64,000 nucleotides of DNA, from assembly GCA_936911875.1 (NCBI GenBank), contig CAKZGB010000008.1:1-64000 (forward strand), read 5' to 3'. Each line of letters starts with the position of its first letter. The first letter of the stretch is position 1. The notes beneath the pieces are model-generated. The model saw only the letters and a list, made by a program, of their open reading frames with translations. It was not told where the DNA came from and searched no databases. Positions 1-7,676 of the stretch are shown in pieces. The stretch comes from an uncultured Lysobacteraceae bacterium. GTDB lineage: Bacteria; Pseudomonadota; Gammaproteobacteria; Xanthomonadales; Xanthomonadaceae. Made by a program: the position numbers and the translations under genes.

Positions 1-56
1 CGCAAACCGCAAACCGCAAACCGCAAACCGCAAACCGCAAACCGCAAACCGCAAAG
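1..56. repeat. Heptanucleotide tandem repeat (CGCAAAC)n
   Basis: Seven perfect head-to-tail copies of CGCAAAC occupy 1-49. An eighth copy with one change (CGCAAAG) ends at 56. The array runs off the left edge, so its full length is unknown. It lies about 100 bp upstream of the lipocalin gene and is not inside a recognisable reading frame here. A 7-bp unit would shift frame if it were coding on the left. Confidence 0.95.
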
Positions 57-158
57 CCGCTACCGAAGTGAAACGGGATTCATCTTGATGAAGAATTTTG
101 CACAACGAATGTCATGAAAATTGGTAAGGTGCAGTTCCTTCATTTCGCGGAGAGTGAT

Positions 159-713
159 ATGCGAGCCCTAGTAGTCGGATTCATCCTTATTGCGGCAGCC
201 TTCATTGCGTACGCCGCCACTCCTGCGAACAATGCCGCCCAGCGCGTTACCGCCGTGCCGAATCTTGACCTTAAGCGGTATGCCGGCACTTGGTATGAGC
301 AGGCCAATTTCCCCATGTATTTTCAGGCCAAATGCGTCGGTGGCAATACGGTCGCTAATTACAGCTTGAACACCGATGGAACCGTCAAGGTCGTCAACCG
401 TTGTGATGTCGCAGGTGGTGATACGGACAGCGCAGAGGCCATCGCCAAGACCGTCGATGGCAGTACCTCAAAATTAAAGGTCCGGTTCGCGCCGGCAATC
501 CTTTCGTTTCTGCCCTTTGTCTGGGGCGACTACTGGGTCATCGGCTTGGACAAGGATTACCGGTGGGCGGTTGTAGGAACGCCGGACCGTAAATATCTTT
601 GGTTTCTGACCCGCGCTAAAAAGGCCGACCCGGCAACTTTCGAACAGATGAGTGCCGCTGCACGAAGCCAGGGCTATAACCTCTCCAAACTGGTGCGCAC
701 CAAGCAGGACTAG
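159..713 (+). CDS. blc: Lipocalin family protein (Blc-like), exported
   Basis: A 184-residue bacterial lipocalin. The N-terminus is a hydrophobic export signal (about residues 3-20). The lipocalin signature G-T-W-Y-E follows at residues 43-47, and the family's aromatic beta-barrel pattern continues to the end (WGDYWVIGLD, YLWFLTR). Family members bind hydrophobic ligands such as lysophospholipids and act in the envelope. Unlike E. coli Blc there is no lipobox cysteine, so this copy is probably a soluble periplasmic protein. Cys59 and Cys82 could form a disulfide. The ATG at 159 is preferred over one at 114 because GGAG at 149-152 is well spaced before it and the signal peptide begins there. 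The gene stands alone, followed by tRNA-Thr on the other strand. Confidence 0.85.
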   Translation: MRALVVGFILIAAAFIAYAATPANNAAQRVTAVPNLDLKRYAGTWYEQANFPMYFQAKCVGGNTVANYSLNTDGTVKVVNRCDVAGGDTDSAEAIAKTVDGSTSKLKVRFAPAILSFLPFVWGDYWVIGLDKDYRWAVVGTPDRKYLWFLTRAKKADPATFEQMSAAARSQGYNLSKLVRTKQD

Positions 714-764
714 TCCGTCTGACTGGAGGTTTCTCGGTTGAGGATCCGGAAAATATGCCGGCCC

Positions 765-800
765 CAAAAAGCGGAAAACCGCCATTTTCGGCGGTTTTCC
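765..800 (-). terminator. Intrinsic terminator of tRNA-Thr, possibly bidirectional
   Basis: A perfect 11-bp stem (773-783 with 790-800) with a 6-nt loop. On the minus strand it is followed by GC and five Ts, which suits termination of tRNA-Thr transcription. On the plus strand the second arm carries TTTTCC, so it may also weakly stop lipocalin transcription. Confidence 0.8.
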
Positions 801-811
801 TGTATTGCAAC

Positions 812-887
812 TGGTGCCGGAAATAGGAATCGAACCTACGACCCCATCATTACGAATGACGTGCTCTACCAACTGAGCTATTCCGGC
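812..887 (-). tRNA. tRNA-Thr (anticodon CGU)
   Basis: The minus strand folds as a complete 76-nt tRNA: acceptor GCCGGAA paired with TTCCGGC, D arm GCTC...GAGC, anticodon loop TTCGTAA with anticodon CGT, and T loop TTCGATT. The CCA end is encoded (812-814). It closely resembles E. coli tRNA-Thr(CGU), thrW. It reads ACG codons. Confidence 0.95.
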
Positions 888-896
888 GTGCCGAAT

Positions 897-925
897 AGTA
901 TACCTGCAAGCCAAAATCGGGGCAA
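897..925 (-). promoter_or_regulatory. Sigma-70 promoter of tRNA-Thr
   Basis: On the minus strand TTGCCC (925-920) and TATACT (902-897) are separated by exactly 17 nt. The start would fall near 890, only a few nucleotides before the mature tRNA 5' end at 887. Confidence 0.7.
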
Positions 926-1024
926 GTTGTGCTCGGTTTTACAGGATTTGCGGCGCCGTTCTCAGTGCTGTCTCAGCCCGGGAGATTGCGCCTGCGCAAA
1001 CTGGTGAAAACGGAGGATTTCACC

Positions 1025-1267
1025 ATGCTCGCCATTGCCCTAGTTTCCAGCGCCCTGCAGTCCTACCTTGTCGTCGGGGTCCTGACCTGCCTGATTCTGC
1101 CGCGCGTCCGGCAGGGGCTGTTCCAGGCCCTGAACCCTACCCGCTGGCGTCGCCACTCCAAGGCCGCCTATCTGGCGTTTGCCGTGGCCGTAGCGGCCAG
1201 CGCCTCGGTAGCGTGGCCGTGGCTGCTCAGGAATCGCTATCTGCAGCCGGCGCCGTTGCGCCTGTAA
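1025..1267 (+). CDS. Small two-helix membrane protein of unknown function
   Basis: An 80-residue reading frame I do not recognise as a named family. It has two hydrophobic segments (about residues 4-26 and 46-66) around a basic loop rich in Arg (RVRQGLFQALNPTRWRRHSK), and a basic C-terminus. This is consistent with a small inner-membrane protein. The start is supported by GGAGG at 1012-1016, well spaced before the ATG. The last 41 bp overlap the 3' end of rnd on the opposite strand. Reality is inferred from the ribosome-binding site and the membrane-like composition; no homology argument is available. Confidence 0.55.
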   Translation: MLAIALVSSALQSYLVVGVLTCLILPRVRQGLFQALNPTRWRRHSKAAYLAFAVAVAASASVAWPWLLRNRYLQPAPLRL

Positions 1268-2345
1268 AGACCGGCTCCAGCACCGTACGGCGCCAGCCTG
1301 CCAGCAGACCCGGCCATTCGCCGGTATCCATCCAGCATTCGATCCAACGGCGGGATGCCAGAAAACTGTCGCTGAACCCGTACCGGTCGCTGACTTGCTT
1401 GACCGCCACCTGCAGATCCTTGAGTCTCTGCTTGTCGCGCTGTTCGTAGATACGGGTGTCCGGCAAGTCCGCCTCGTCCGGCAGCGGCGTGCTCGCAATG
1501 GTATGCAGCATGCCGGCAATCTTCAGCGGCGCCTTCGGCATTTTCTCGAGCACACGTCGCAGGTCCGACTCCGATTGCGGTTGTGCACGCGCCAGCTCCA
1601 GGGCAGCGTCGTTGGCCAGCACCCAAGTGCGTGGCAAATTGTTCTGGCGTGCGCGCTGCTCGCGCCAGGTCAACAGTCGATGCAGCACCTGCTGTTGCGG
1701 AATGTTGAGCAAGCCTGAGCCGCGCAGTGACAGATGCGGCCAGGTTTCAAGTCGGTCGGTGCGCGCCTGCTCCAGGGCATAAGCCATGTCCTGCGCAAAC
1801 CATTCTGTATAGCCCTTGGCGGCCAGTTGCGGCGCCAGTACGTCGTAGGCATCCAGCAAGTAGGAGACGTCGGCTGCAGCGTATGTCTTCTGCGAGTCGG
1901 TTAAGGGGCGACGCAGCCAGTCAGAGCGTTGCTCCCCTTTTTCCAGAACGACGCCGAGCGTGGTTTCGATCAGCTTGAGGTAACTCATGCCACCGCCCAT
2001 GCCCAGCATGGCGGCGGCCTGTTGCGTATCGAACGTGTGACGCGGAATGGCACCAATGTTCTCGCGCAGGGCCACCCAGTCTTCGGACGGGCTGTGCACA
2101 ACGGCCAGCACATCGTCGCGTTCAAACAGGGATCGCAGGGTCTCGTGCACGCCGGACTGTAACGGATCCACCAGCAGCACCAAAGGCGGTTCGCCTTCAG
2201 TCGCGGCCGGGATTCCGATCTGCACCAGAGCCAGCTGCGGCCAGAAGGTGCGCTCGCGCATGAACTCGGTGTCGAGCGTGTAGTGGCCGGTGATGCCGGC
2301 CAGTGCTTCGTGTAGCGCGGTCTCGCCTTCGATCCATTGCATCAT
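1227..2345 (-). CDS. rnd: Ribonuclease D
   Basis: A 372-residue 3'-5' exoribonuclease of the DEDDy family that trims tRNA and other stable RNA precursors. The N-terminal exonuclease domain has the Exo I motif D-T-E-F at residues 25-28, the Exo II region around H-S-P-S-E-D-W, and the Exo III motif with the catalytic tyrosine (Y-A-A-A-D-V-S-Y-L-L-D). An HRDC domain follows at about residues 210-290. The length matches the family. It is the last gene of the minus-strand run murJ-ribF-ileS-lspA-ispH-rnd and begins 3 nt after the ispH stop, so it is probably co-transcribed. Two consecutive ATGs (2345 and 2342) are possible starts. Confidence 0.93.
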   Translation of the reverse strand: MMQWIEGETALHEALAGITGHYTLDTEFMRERTFWPQLALVQIGIPAATEGEPPLVLLVDPLQSGVHETLRSLFERDDVLAVVHSPSEDWVALRENIGAIPRHTFDTQQAAAMLGMGGGMSYLKLIETTLGVVLEKGEQRSDWLRRPLTDSQKTYAAADVSYLLDAYDVLAPQLAAKGYTEWFAQDMAYALEQARTDRLETWPHLSLRGSGLLNIPQQQVLHRLLTWREQRARQNNLPRTWVLANDAALELARAQPQSESDLRRVLEKMPKAPLKIAGMLHTIASTPLPDEADLPDTRIYEQRDKQRLKDLQVAVKQVSDRYGFSDSFLASRRWIECWMDTGEWPGLLAGWRRTVLEPVFTGATAPAADSDS

Positions 2346-2348
2346 GGC

Positions 2349-3302
2349 TCAGGACACCAGATTGATGCGCAGCTCTTTGGGCAAGGCAAACACCATGTCC
2401 TCAGGCTCGCCATGCAATTCGCGAACATCGGCGGCACCGCTGATTTCCTGCACGCGCTCAATCACGCCGCGGACCAGAATGTCGGGAGCGCTGGCACCGG
2501 CGGTGAGACCGATCTTGTTTTTTCCGGCCAGCCATTGCGGATCGATGTCGTCCGCGCCGTCAATCAGGTAAGAGACCACGCCTTCGCGCTCGGCCAGCTC
2601 GCGCAAGCGATTGGAGTTGGAACTGTTGACCGATCCGACGACCAGCACGATGTCGGCAACGGCCGCCAATTCGCGCACGGCATCCTGACGGTTCTGCGTG
2701 GCGTAACAGATGTCGTCGTTGCGCGGGCCTTGAATCGCCGGATATTTGCGGCGCAAGGCCTCGATCACGGCGCGCGTGTCATCGACTGACAAGGTGGTCT
2801 GCGAGGTATAAGCCAACTTGGTCGGTTGGGAAACCTTGAGTGCTTCGACGTCTTCCACATCCTCGACCAGATACATGGTGCCGCTCGCGCCAAGGCGCTC
2901 CCACTGGCCGAGAGTGCCTTCAACTTCGGGGTGGCCTTCGTGACCGATGAGGATGACATCATCGCCTGCGCGGCAATGACGTGAGACCTCCAGGTGCACT
3001 TTGGTCACCAATGGGCAGGTGGCATCAAAGACATTCAGACCGCGCTGCTGGGCTTCGGCACGGACCGCCTTGGAGACCCCATGCGCAGAGAAGATGACCG
3101 TTGCACCATCGGGAACTTCGTCGAGTTCCTCGACAAAGATGGCGCCGCGCTCACGCAGATCATTGACGACAAAGCGGTTGTGCACGACCTCGTGGCGGAC
3201 GTAGATCGGTGCACCGAGCAATTCAATAGCGCGGTTGACGATCTCGATGGCCCGATCGACGCCGGCACAGAAACCGCGCGGATTGGCCAGGATGATTTCC
3301 AT
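2349..3302 (-). CDS. ispH: 4-hydroxy-3-methylbut-2-enyl diphosphate reductase
   Basis: A 317-residue iron-sulfur enzyme, the last step of the MEP isoprenoid pathway, converting HMBPP to IPP and DMAPP. The three conserved cluster cysteines are present: Cys12 in NPRGFCAGV, one in FDATCPLVTKVH and one in DDICYATQNRQ. The T-x-G-A-S-x-P motif near the C-terminus is also intact. The start at MEIILANPRGF is chosen because it matches the family N-terminus; upstream in-frame sequence overlaps lspA and looks non-homologous. It lies 11 nt after the lspA stop. The fkpB gene found between these two in E. coli is absent. dxr, an earlier step of the same pathway, lies at 52.6 kb. Confidence 0.96.
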   Translation of the reverse strand: MEIILANPRGFCAGVDRAIEIVNRAIELLGAPIYVRHEVVHNRFVVNDLRERGAIFVEELDEVPDGATVIFSAHGVSKAVRAEAQQRGLNVFDATCPLVTKVHLEVSRHCRAGDDVILIGHEGHPEVEGTLGQWERLGASGTMYLVEDVEDVEALKVSQPTKLAYTSQTTLSVDDTRAVIEALRRKYPAIQGPRNDDICYATQNRQDAVRELAAVADIVLVVGSVNSSNSNRLRELAEREGVVSYLIDGADDIDPQWLAGKNKIGLTAGASAPDILVRGVIERVQEISGAADVRELHGEPEDMVFALPKELRINLVS

Positions 3303-3313
3303 GACAGATGACC

Positions 3314-3826
3314 TCAACGTCGACTTTTGTTCTGGTCGACAAACAGACTGGTGACCACAATCAGCACGGCACCGACCACAATGGAGGCATCGGCAATATT
3401 GAATGCCGGCCAGTAGAAATCGCGATAATGCCACTGAATAAAGTCGACCACATGACCGAAACGCAAACGGTCGATGACATTGCCGATGGCACCACCGATG
3501 ACCAATGCAAACGGAACTGCAACAGCCCAGTCACGGCGCGGAGTACGGCTTAGCCAGACGGTCAGCACCGCACTCACGGCCAATGCCAGCAAGCTGAAGA
3601 ACCACAACTGCCAGCCACCCGCATTGCTCAGAAAGCTGAAAGCTGCACCTTTGTTATACGTGCGGAACCAGTTCCAGAATCCCTCGATGACGACAACCGG
3701 CCGATGTTCCGGCAGGCTAGTCAGGACCCAGAACTTGGTCCACTGATCCAGCAGGATGATGACGGCAGAAAGTGCCAGCCAGACGAGTGCATTGGGACGC
3801 GCGGTTGCGGCAATTGCCTTCGACAT
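3314..3826 (-). CDS. lspA: Lipoprotein signal peptidase (signal peptidase II)
   Basis: A 170-residue polytopic inner-membrane aspartic protease that cleaves signal peptides of diacylated prolipoproteins. Four transmembrane helices are evident. The conserved motifs are D-Q-W-T-K in the first segment, N-K-G-A-A-F-S-F, G-N-V-I-D-R-L-R-F-G-x-V-V-D-F with one catalytic Asp, and F-N-I-A-D-A with the other. A GTG at 3838 is also in frame, but it directly abuts the GGGA stretch. The ATG at 3826 leaves GGAG upstream and matches the family start. It overlaps nothing and follows the ileS stop (3829) by 2 nt, so it is translationally close to ileS, as in many proteobacteria. Confidence 0.95.
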   Translation of the reverse strand: MSKAIAATARPNALVWLALSAVIILLDQWTKFWVLTSLPEHRPVVVIEGFWNWFRTYNKGAAFSFLSNAGGWQLWFFSLLALAVSAVLTVWLSRTPRRDWAVAVPFALVIGGAIGNVIDRLRFGHVVDFIQWHYRDFYWPAFNIADASIVVGAVLIVVTSLFVDQNKSRR

Positions 3827-3828
3827 GT

Positions 3829-6693
3829 TCAGAACCACTCCCTTTGTTCGCCGTCACCGGCCACGTTATCTACACAGCGTACGCACAAACCGGTGTGCTC
3901 TGCGACCGTGCCGACGTCGGCGCGGTGCTGCCAGCAGCGGACACACTTGGGCTTCTCGGTTTTGGCGGCAAGAATCTCAATGCCTTCCTGCACGGTTGCC
4001 GCGGGTTCCAGATGCACATCGCCCGAGATAAAGAAGAAGCGCAATTCGTCGATCATCGGCGCCAGCCAGTTGGCATCGGCGACATTCGCACGCAAGGTCA
4101 GCTCGGCATCCAGGGCGGCACCGATTTCACCATTGGCGCGCATCGGCTCCAGTACCTTGGAGACCTGTTCGCGCAAGTCGAACAGGCGTTCAAAGTCGTT
4201 GGCATCGAGACGCGGTGCAGTCAGTTCCGATTGCGGAATGTCATACCAGTTGGCGAACCACAATTCTTCTTCGCGCTCGCCTGGCAGGAAGCCCCAGATC
4301 TCATCGGCCGTAAACGACAGGATGGGCGCCATCCAGCGGACCATTGCTTCGATCACGTGCAGCATGGCTGTTTGTGCCGAACGACGCGCGGGGGCATTTT
4401 CCTGCAGCGTGTACAGACGGTCCTTGGTGATGTCCACGTATTGCGAACCCAAGTCGACCGAACAGAAATTGGCAAGCAGCTGCACGACCGTTGCAAAGTC
4501 GTACTGTTCGTAGGCCGTGACGATTTGCTGCTGCAATTCAGCGGTGCGATTGACGACCCACTGATCCAACGGCAACAGATCGGCCGGAGCCACTGCGTGC
4601 TGCTTCGGATCAAAACCGTTGAGGTTGGCGAGCAGGATCCGCGCCGTGTTGCGGATACGGCGATAAATTTCCGACGTGCGCTTAAAGATTTCCTTGGAAA
4701 CTGCAATCTCAGCCGAGTAGTCCGCCGATGCGACCCACAAGCGCAGAACATCGGCGCCCATGGTGTCCATGATTTCCTGCGGCGGAATCACGTTGCCGAT
4801 CGACTTGGACATCTTGCGTCCCTTTTCGTCGACCGTGAAACCGTGCGTCAGCACTTGCCTGTAGGGCGCGTTGCCGTAAATCGCATTCGAAGTGAGTAAG
4901 GACGACTGGAACCAACCGCGGTGCTGATCGGAACCTTCCAGATACAGATCGGCGGGTCGGTACAGACCGTCTTCGGGACGTTGGGCCAGTACGGTTTCAT
5001 GCGTGCTGCCCGAATCGAACCACACATCGAGGACGTCGGTGGTCTTTTCGTAGTCGGCCGCTTCGGCACCGAGCAGTTCGGCAGCGTCGAGTTGCCACCA
5101 GACATCAATGCCCTCAGCTTCAATGCGTTGCGCAACTTGTTCCATCAGTTCCGGTGTACGCGGATGCGGCTCGGCCGTCTCGCGGTGAATAAAGAACGGA
5201 ATCGGCACGCCCCAAGTGCGCTGGCGCGAAATGGTCCAGTCCGGACGGCCTTCGACCATGCCATGGATACGGGCCTCGCCCCATGCCGGTGTCCACTGCA
5301 CCGTTGCGATGGAACGCAACGCCTGATCGCGCAGACCTTCCTTGTCCATGGAGATAAACCACTGCGGCGTGGCGCGGAACACCACCGGCTTTTTGTGGCG
5401 CCAGCAGTTGGGATAGCTGTGCGAGATGCGATGCTGTGCCAGCAGTGCCCCGCTCTGCTCCAGGAACGGCACGATGGCCGTGTCGGCTTTCCAGATGTGC
5501 GTGCCGACCAGTTCCGTTTCACCGACGGCGGGAGTGCCCGGCAGATATTTGCCTTGGCCGTCGACCGGCGTGATTTGCGCAGCGGTGTATTGCGACAGAA
5601 TGCCGGCGCGTTGCGAGACGGCATAGTCATCAGCACCGTGGCCCGGCGCGGTGTGCACCACGCCCGTACCGTCATCGGCCGTGACGTGATCACCCAGCAG
5701 AACCGGCAACGTGCGCTCGGCATAGAACGGATGGCGCAGACGTTCGCCTTCGAGATCGCTGCCCTTGACGGTGGCAAGCACGTTGGCGTTTTCCAGGCCA
5801 TAACGTTCCGCGGCGCGTTCGGCCAACGTGGCAGCGATGATCAGCAGGCGTGCGCGGCCATCGGGCATCGCAGGGCCTTCGATCAGTGCGTATTCCAGAT
5901 CCGGCCCGATCGAGACCGCCAACGAAGCCGGCAAGGTCCACACGGTCGTGGTCCAGATCGGCATCGCGATAACAGCATCGCTCGGCAGCGACACGCCAAA
6001 CAGTGCGGCAAGGCGTGAGCTTTCGACGGCTTCGTACGCAACGTCCACGGCCAGCGACTGTTTGTCGGCGTATTCGATTTCGGCTTCGGCGAGTGCAGAG
6101 CCGCAATCAAAACACCAGTACACCGGCTTGGCACCACGGACGATGTGACCGCGGCTGAAAATTTTGCCGAGACCGCGCACCATGTCGGCCTCAAAGCGAC
6201 GGTCCATCGACAGGTACGGACGCTCCCAGTCGCCGAGCACACCAAGACGCTTAAAACCTTGGCGCTGAATATCGACTTGTTCTGCAGCGTACTCACGGCA
6301 CTTGTCACGGAACTGCTCAGGCGTCAGCGGATTGCCGACCTTGCCGAACTTCTTTTCGATGGCAATTTCGATCGGCAGACCATGGCAGTCCCAACCCGGA
6401 ACATACGGCGCATGGTGATTGTCCATCCACTTGGACTTGACGATGATGTCCTTGAGAATTTTGTTCAAGGCATGACCGATGTGGATCACACCGTTGGCAT
6501 ACGGCGGACCGTCGTGCAGGACAAAGGTCTTGCTGCGATCTCGTGTGTACGCTTGCACGCGATCGTACAGACGGGTCTCCTCCCATTGCGCCAGACGTTG
6601 CGGCTCGCGCTTGGGGAGATCGCCGCGCATCGGAAACTCGGTTTCCGGCAGCAGCAAAGTGGATTTGTACGGATTGGTGTCGTCGTTGCTCAC
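3829..6693 (-). CDS. ileS: Isoleucyl-tRNA synthetase
   Basis: A 954-residue class I aminoacyl-tRNA synthetase charging tRNA-Ile. The HIGH signature occurs as H-I-G-H near residue 72 and KMSKS near residue 628. Between them lies the CP1 editing domain that hydrolyses Val-tRNA-Ile. The C-terminus carries the zinc-binding pairs CVRCW and CVRC seen in bacterial-type IleRS. The length is normal. Its ATG overlaps the ribF stop by 4 bp (6690-6693). The order ribF-ileS-lspA is widely conserved in proteobacteria. Confidence 0.97.
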   Translation of the reverse strand: MSNDDTNPYKSTLLLPETEFPMRGDLPKREPQRLAQWEETRLYDRVQAYTRDRSKTFVLHDGPPYANGVIHIGHALNKILKDIIVKSKWMDNHHAPYVPGWDCHGLPIEIAIEKKFGKVGNPLTPEQFRDKCREYAAEQVDIQRQGFKRLGVLGDWERPYLSMDRRFEADMVRGLGKIFSRGHIVRGAKPVYWCFDCGSALAEAEIEYADKQSLAVDVAYEAVESSRLAALFGVSLPSDAVIAMPIWTTTVWTLPASLAVSIGPDLEYALIEGPAMPDGRARLLIIAATLAERAAERYGLENANVLATVKGSDLEGERLRHPFYAERTLPVLLGDHVTADDGTGVVHTAPGHGADDYAVSQRAGILSQYTAAQITPVDGQGKYLPGTPAVGETELVGTHIWKADTAIVPFLEQSGALLAQHRISHSYPNCWRHKKPVVFRATPQWFISMDKEGLRDQALRSIATVQWTPAWGEARIHGMVEGRPDWTISRQRTWGVPIPFFIHRETAEPHPRTPELMEQVAQRIEAEGIDVWWQLDAAELLGAEAADYEKTTDVLDVWFDSGSTHETVLAQRPEDGLYRPADLYLEGSDQHRGWFQSSLLTSNAIYGNAPYRQVLTHGFTVDEKGRKMSKSIGNVIPPQEIMDTMGADVLRLWVASADYSAEIAVSKEIFKRTSEIYRRIRNTARILLANLNGFDPKQHAVAPADLLPLDQWVVNRTAELQQQIVTAYEQYDFATVVQLLANFCSVDLGSQYVDITKDRLYTLQENAPARRSAQTAMLHVIEAMVRWMAPILSFTADEIWGFLPGEREEELWFANWYDIPQSELTAPRLDANDFERLFDLREQVSKVLEPMRANGEIGAALDAELTLRANVADANWLAPMIDELRFFFISGDVHLEPAATVQEGIEILAAKTEKPKCVRCWQHRADVGTVAEHTGLCVRCVDNVAGDGEQREWF

Positions 6694-7649
6694 GCCGTCG
6701 CTCGTAAATTGAAATGGGAGTTCAACACCTGACGTGCCTCATCGGCATCGCGGTGCATTTGCGCGGTTAGCGCTTCCAGTGAATCGAATTTTTTCTCGTC
6801 CCGCAGATTGGCAACAAAATCGACGCCAATGCGTTGACCGTAGAGATCGCCGTCGAAGTCGAACAGATGGACCTCGAGCAGCGGTTCGTGTTGCGTGCCT
6901 TTGACCGTAGGCCGCGTACCGAAACTGGCCACTGCAGGAAGGCGGCGCCCGTCCGCCAGATCCACCCAGCAAGCGTAGATGCCGTGCAGTACCGGCTGAT
7001 AGCGGCTGTAACGGATATTGGCTGTCGGGAACCCTAAGGTGCGGCCGAGTTTGGCACCGTGGACGACTTTGCCTTCGATACGGTACGGCCTTCCTAATAG
7101 TTGTTCTGCGGCTGCAAACTCACCGGCGCCCAACTGCTGGCGGATCACCGAACTGGAGATGCGTTCGCCGGCTACGTGTTGCGGTTCGATTTCGTGCGCC
7201 GTGAAGCCGAGCGCTTTGCCCTGCTCCCGCAGCGTGGCCAGATTGCCGCCCCGACGATGACCGTATGCGAATTCGGGACCGACCCACACTTCGCGCGCCA
7301 ACAGGCGATCATGCAGAATGCGGCGTGCAAATTCGTCGGCCGTCATGCGGGTCATGGATTCGTTGAAGCGCAGCAGGCCAACGGAATCGATACCGAGCTG
7401 ATGCAAGCTGTGCACGCGCTGCGAGGACAGCATCAGACGGGGTTGGCGCTGTTCGCGGGCAAACCACTCGCGGGGCAAGGGTTCAAACGTCAGTGCCACC
7501 GACGGCAGGCCAAGGGCTTGCGCACGCTCAACCGTGCGGCGCACCAACGCGGCATGACCCAGATGAAGACCGTCAAACGCGCCGATGCAAACCACACTGC
7601 CCTGCGGGAACAAAAGGTCCCCGTCAACGTCGCGAAATAGCCTGCTCAT
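6690..7649 (-). CDS. ribF: Bifunctional riboflavin kinase / FAD synthetase
   Basis: A 319-residue enzyme making FMN from riboflavin and then FAD. The N-terminal FAD synthetase (nucleotidyltransferase) domain has the HIGH-like motif in GAFDGLHLGHAAL (about residues 24-36). The C-terminal riboflavin kinase domain contains G-x-x-L-G-R-T-L-G-F-P-T-A-N near residue 205. The length and two-domain order match the family. It overlaps ileS by 4 bp and starts 27 nt after murJ, so the cluster is probably one transcription unit. Confidence 0.96.
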   Translation of the reverse strand: MSRLFRDVDGDLLFPQGSVVCIGAFDGLHLGHAALVRRTVERAQALGLPSVALTFEPLPREWFAREQRQPRLMLSSQRVHSLHQLGIDSVGLLRFNESMTRMTADEFARRILHDRLLAREVWVGPEFAYGHRRGGNLATLREQGKALGFTAHEIEPQHVAGERISSSVIRQQLGAGEFAAAEQLLGRPYRIEGKVVHGAKLGRTLGFPTANIRYSRYQPVLHGIYACWVDLADGRRLPAVASFGTRPTVKGTQHEPLLEVHLFDFDGDLYGQRIGVDFVANLRDEKKFDSLEALTAQMHRDADEARQVLNSHFNLRATA

Positions 7650-7676
7650 GAACCCAACAGTATAGCGCAGGCGCCT

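Noticed and set aside
1..56. CRISPR-like array
   Set aside because: Units are 7 bp with no spacers, so it is a simple tandem repeat.
3772..6018. Two long plus-strand frames opposite ileS (3772-4899 and 4921-6018)
   Set aside because: Antisense shadows of ileS; no start signals and no family features.
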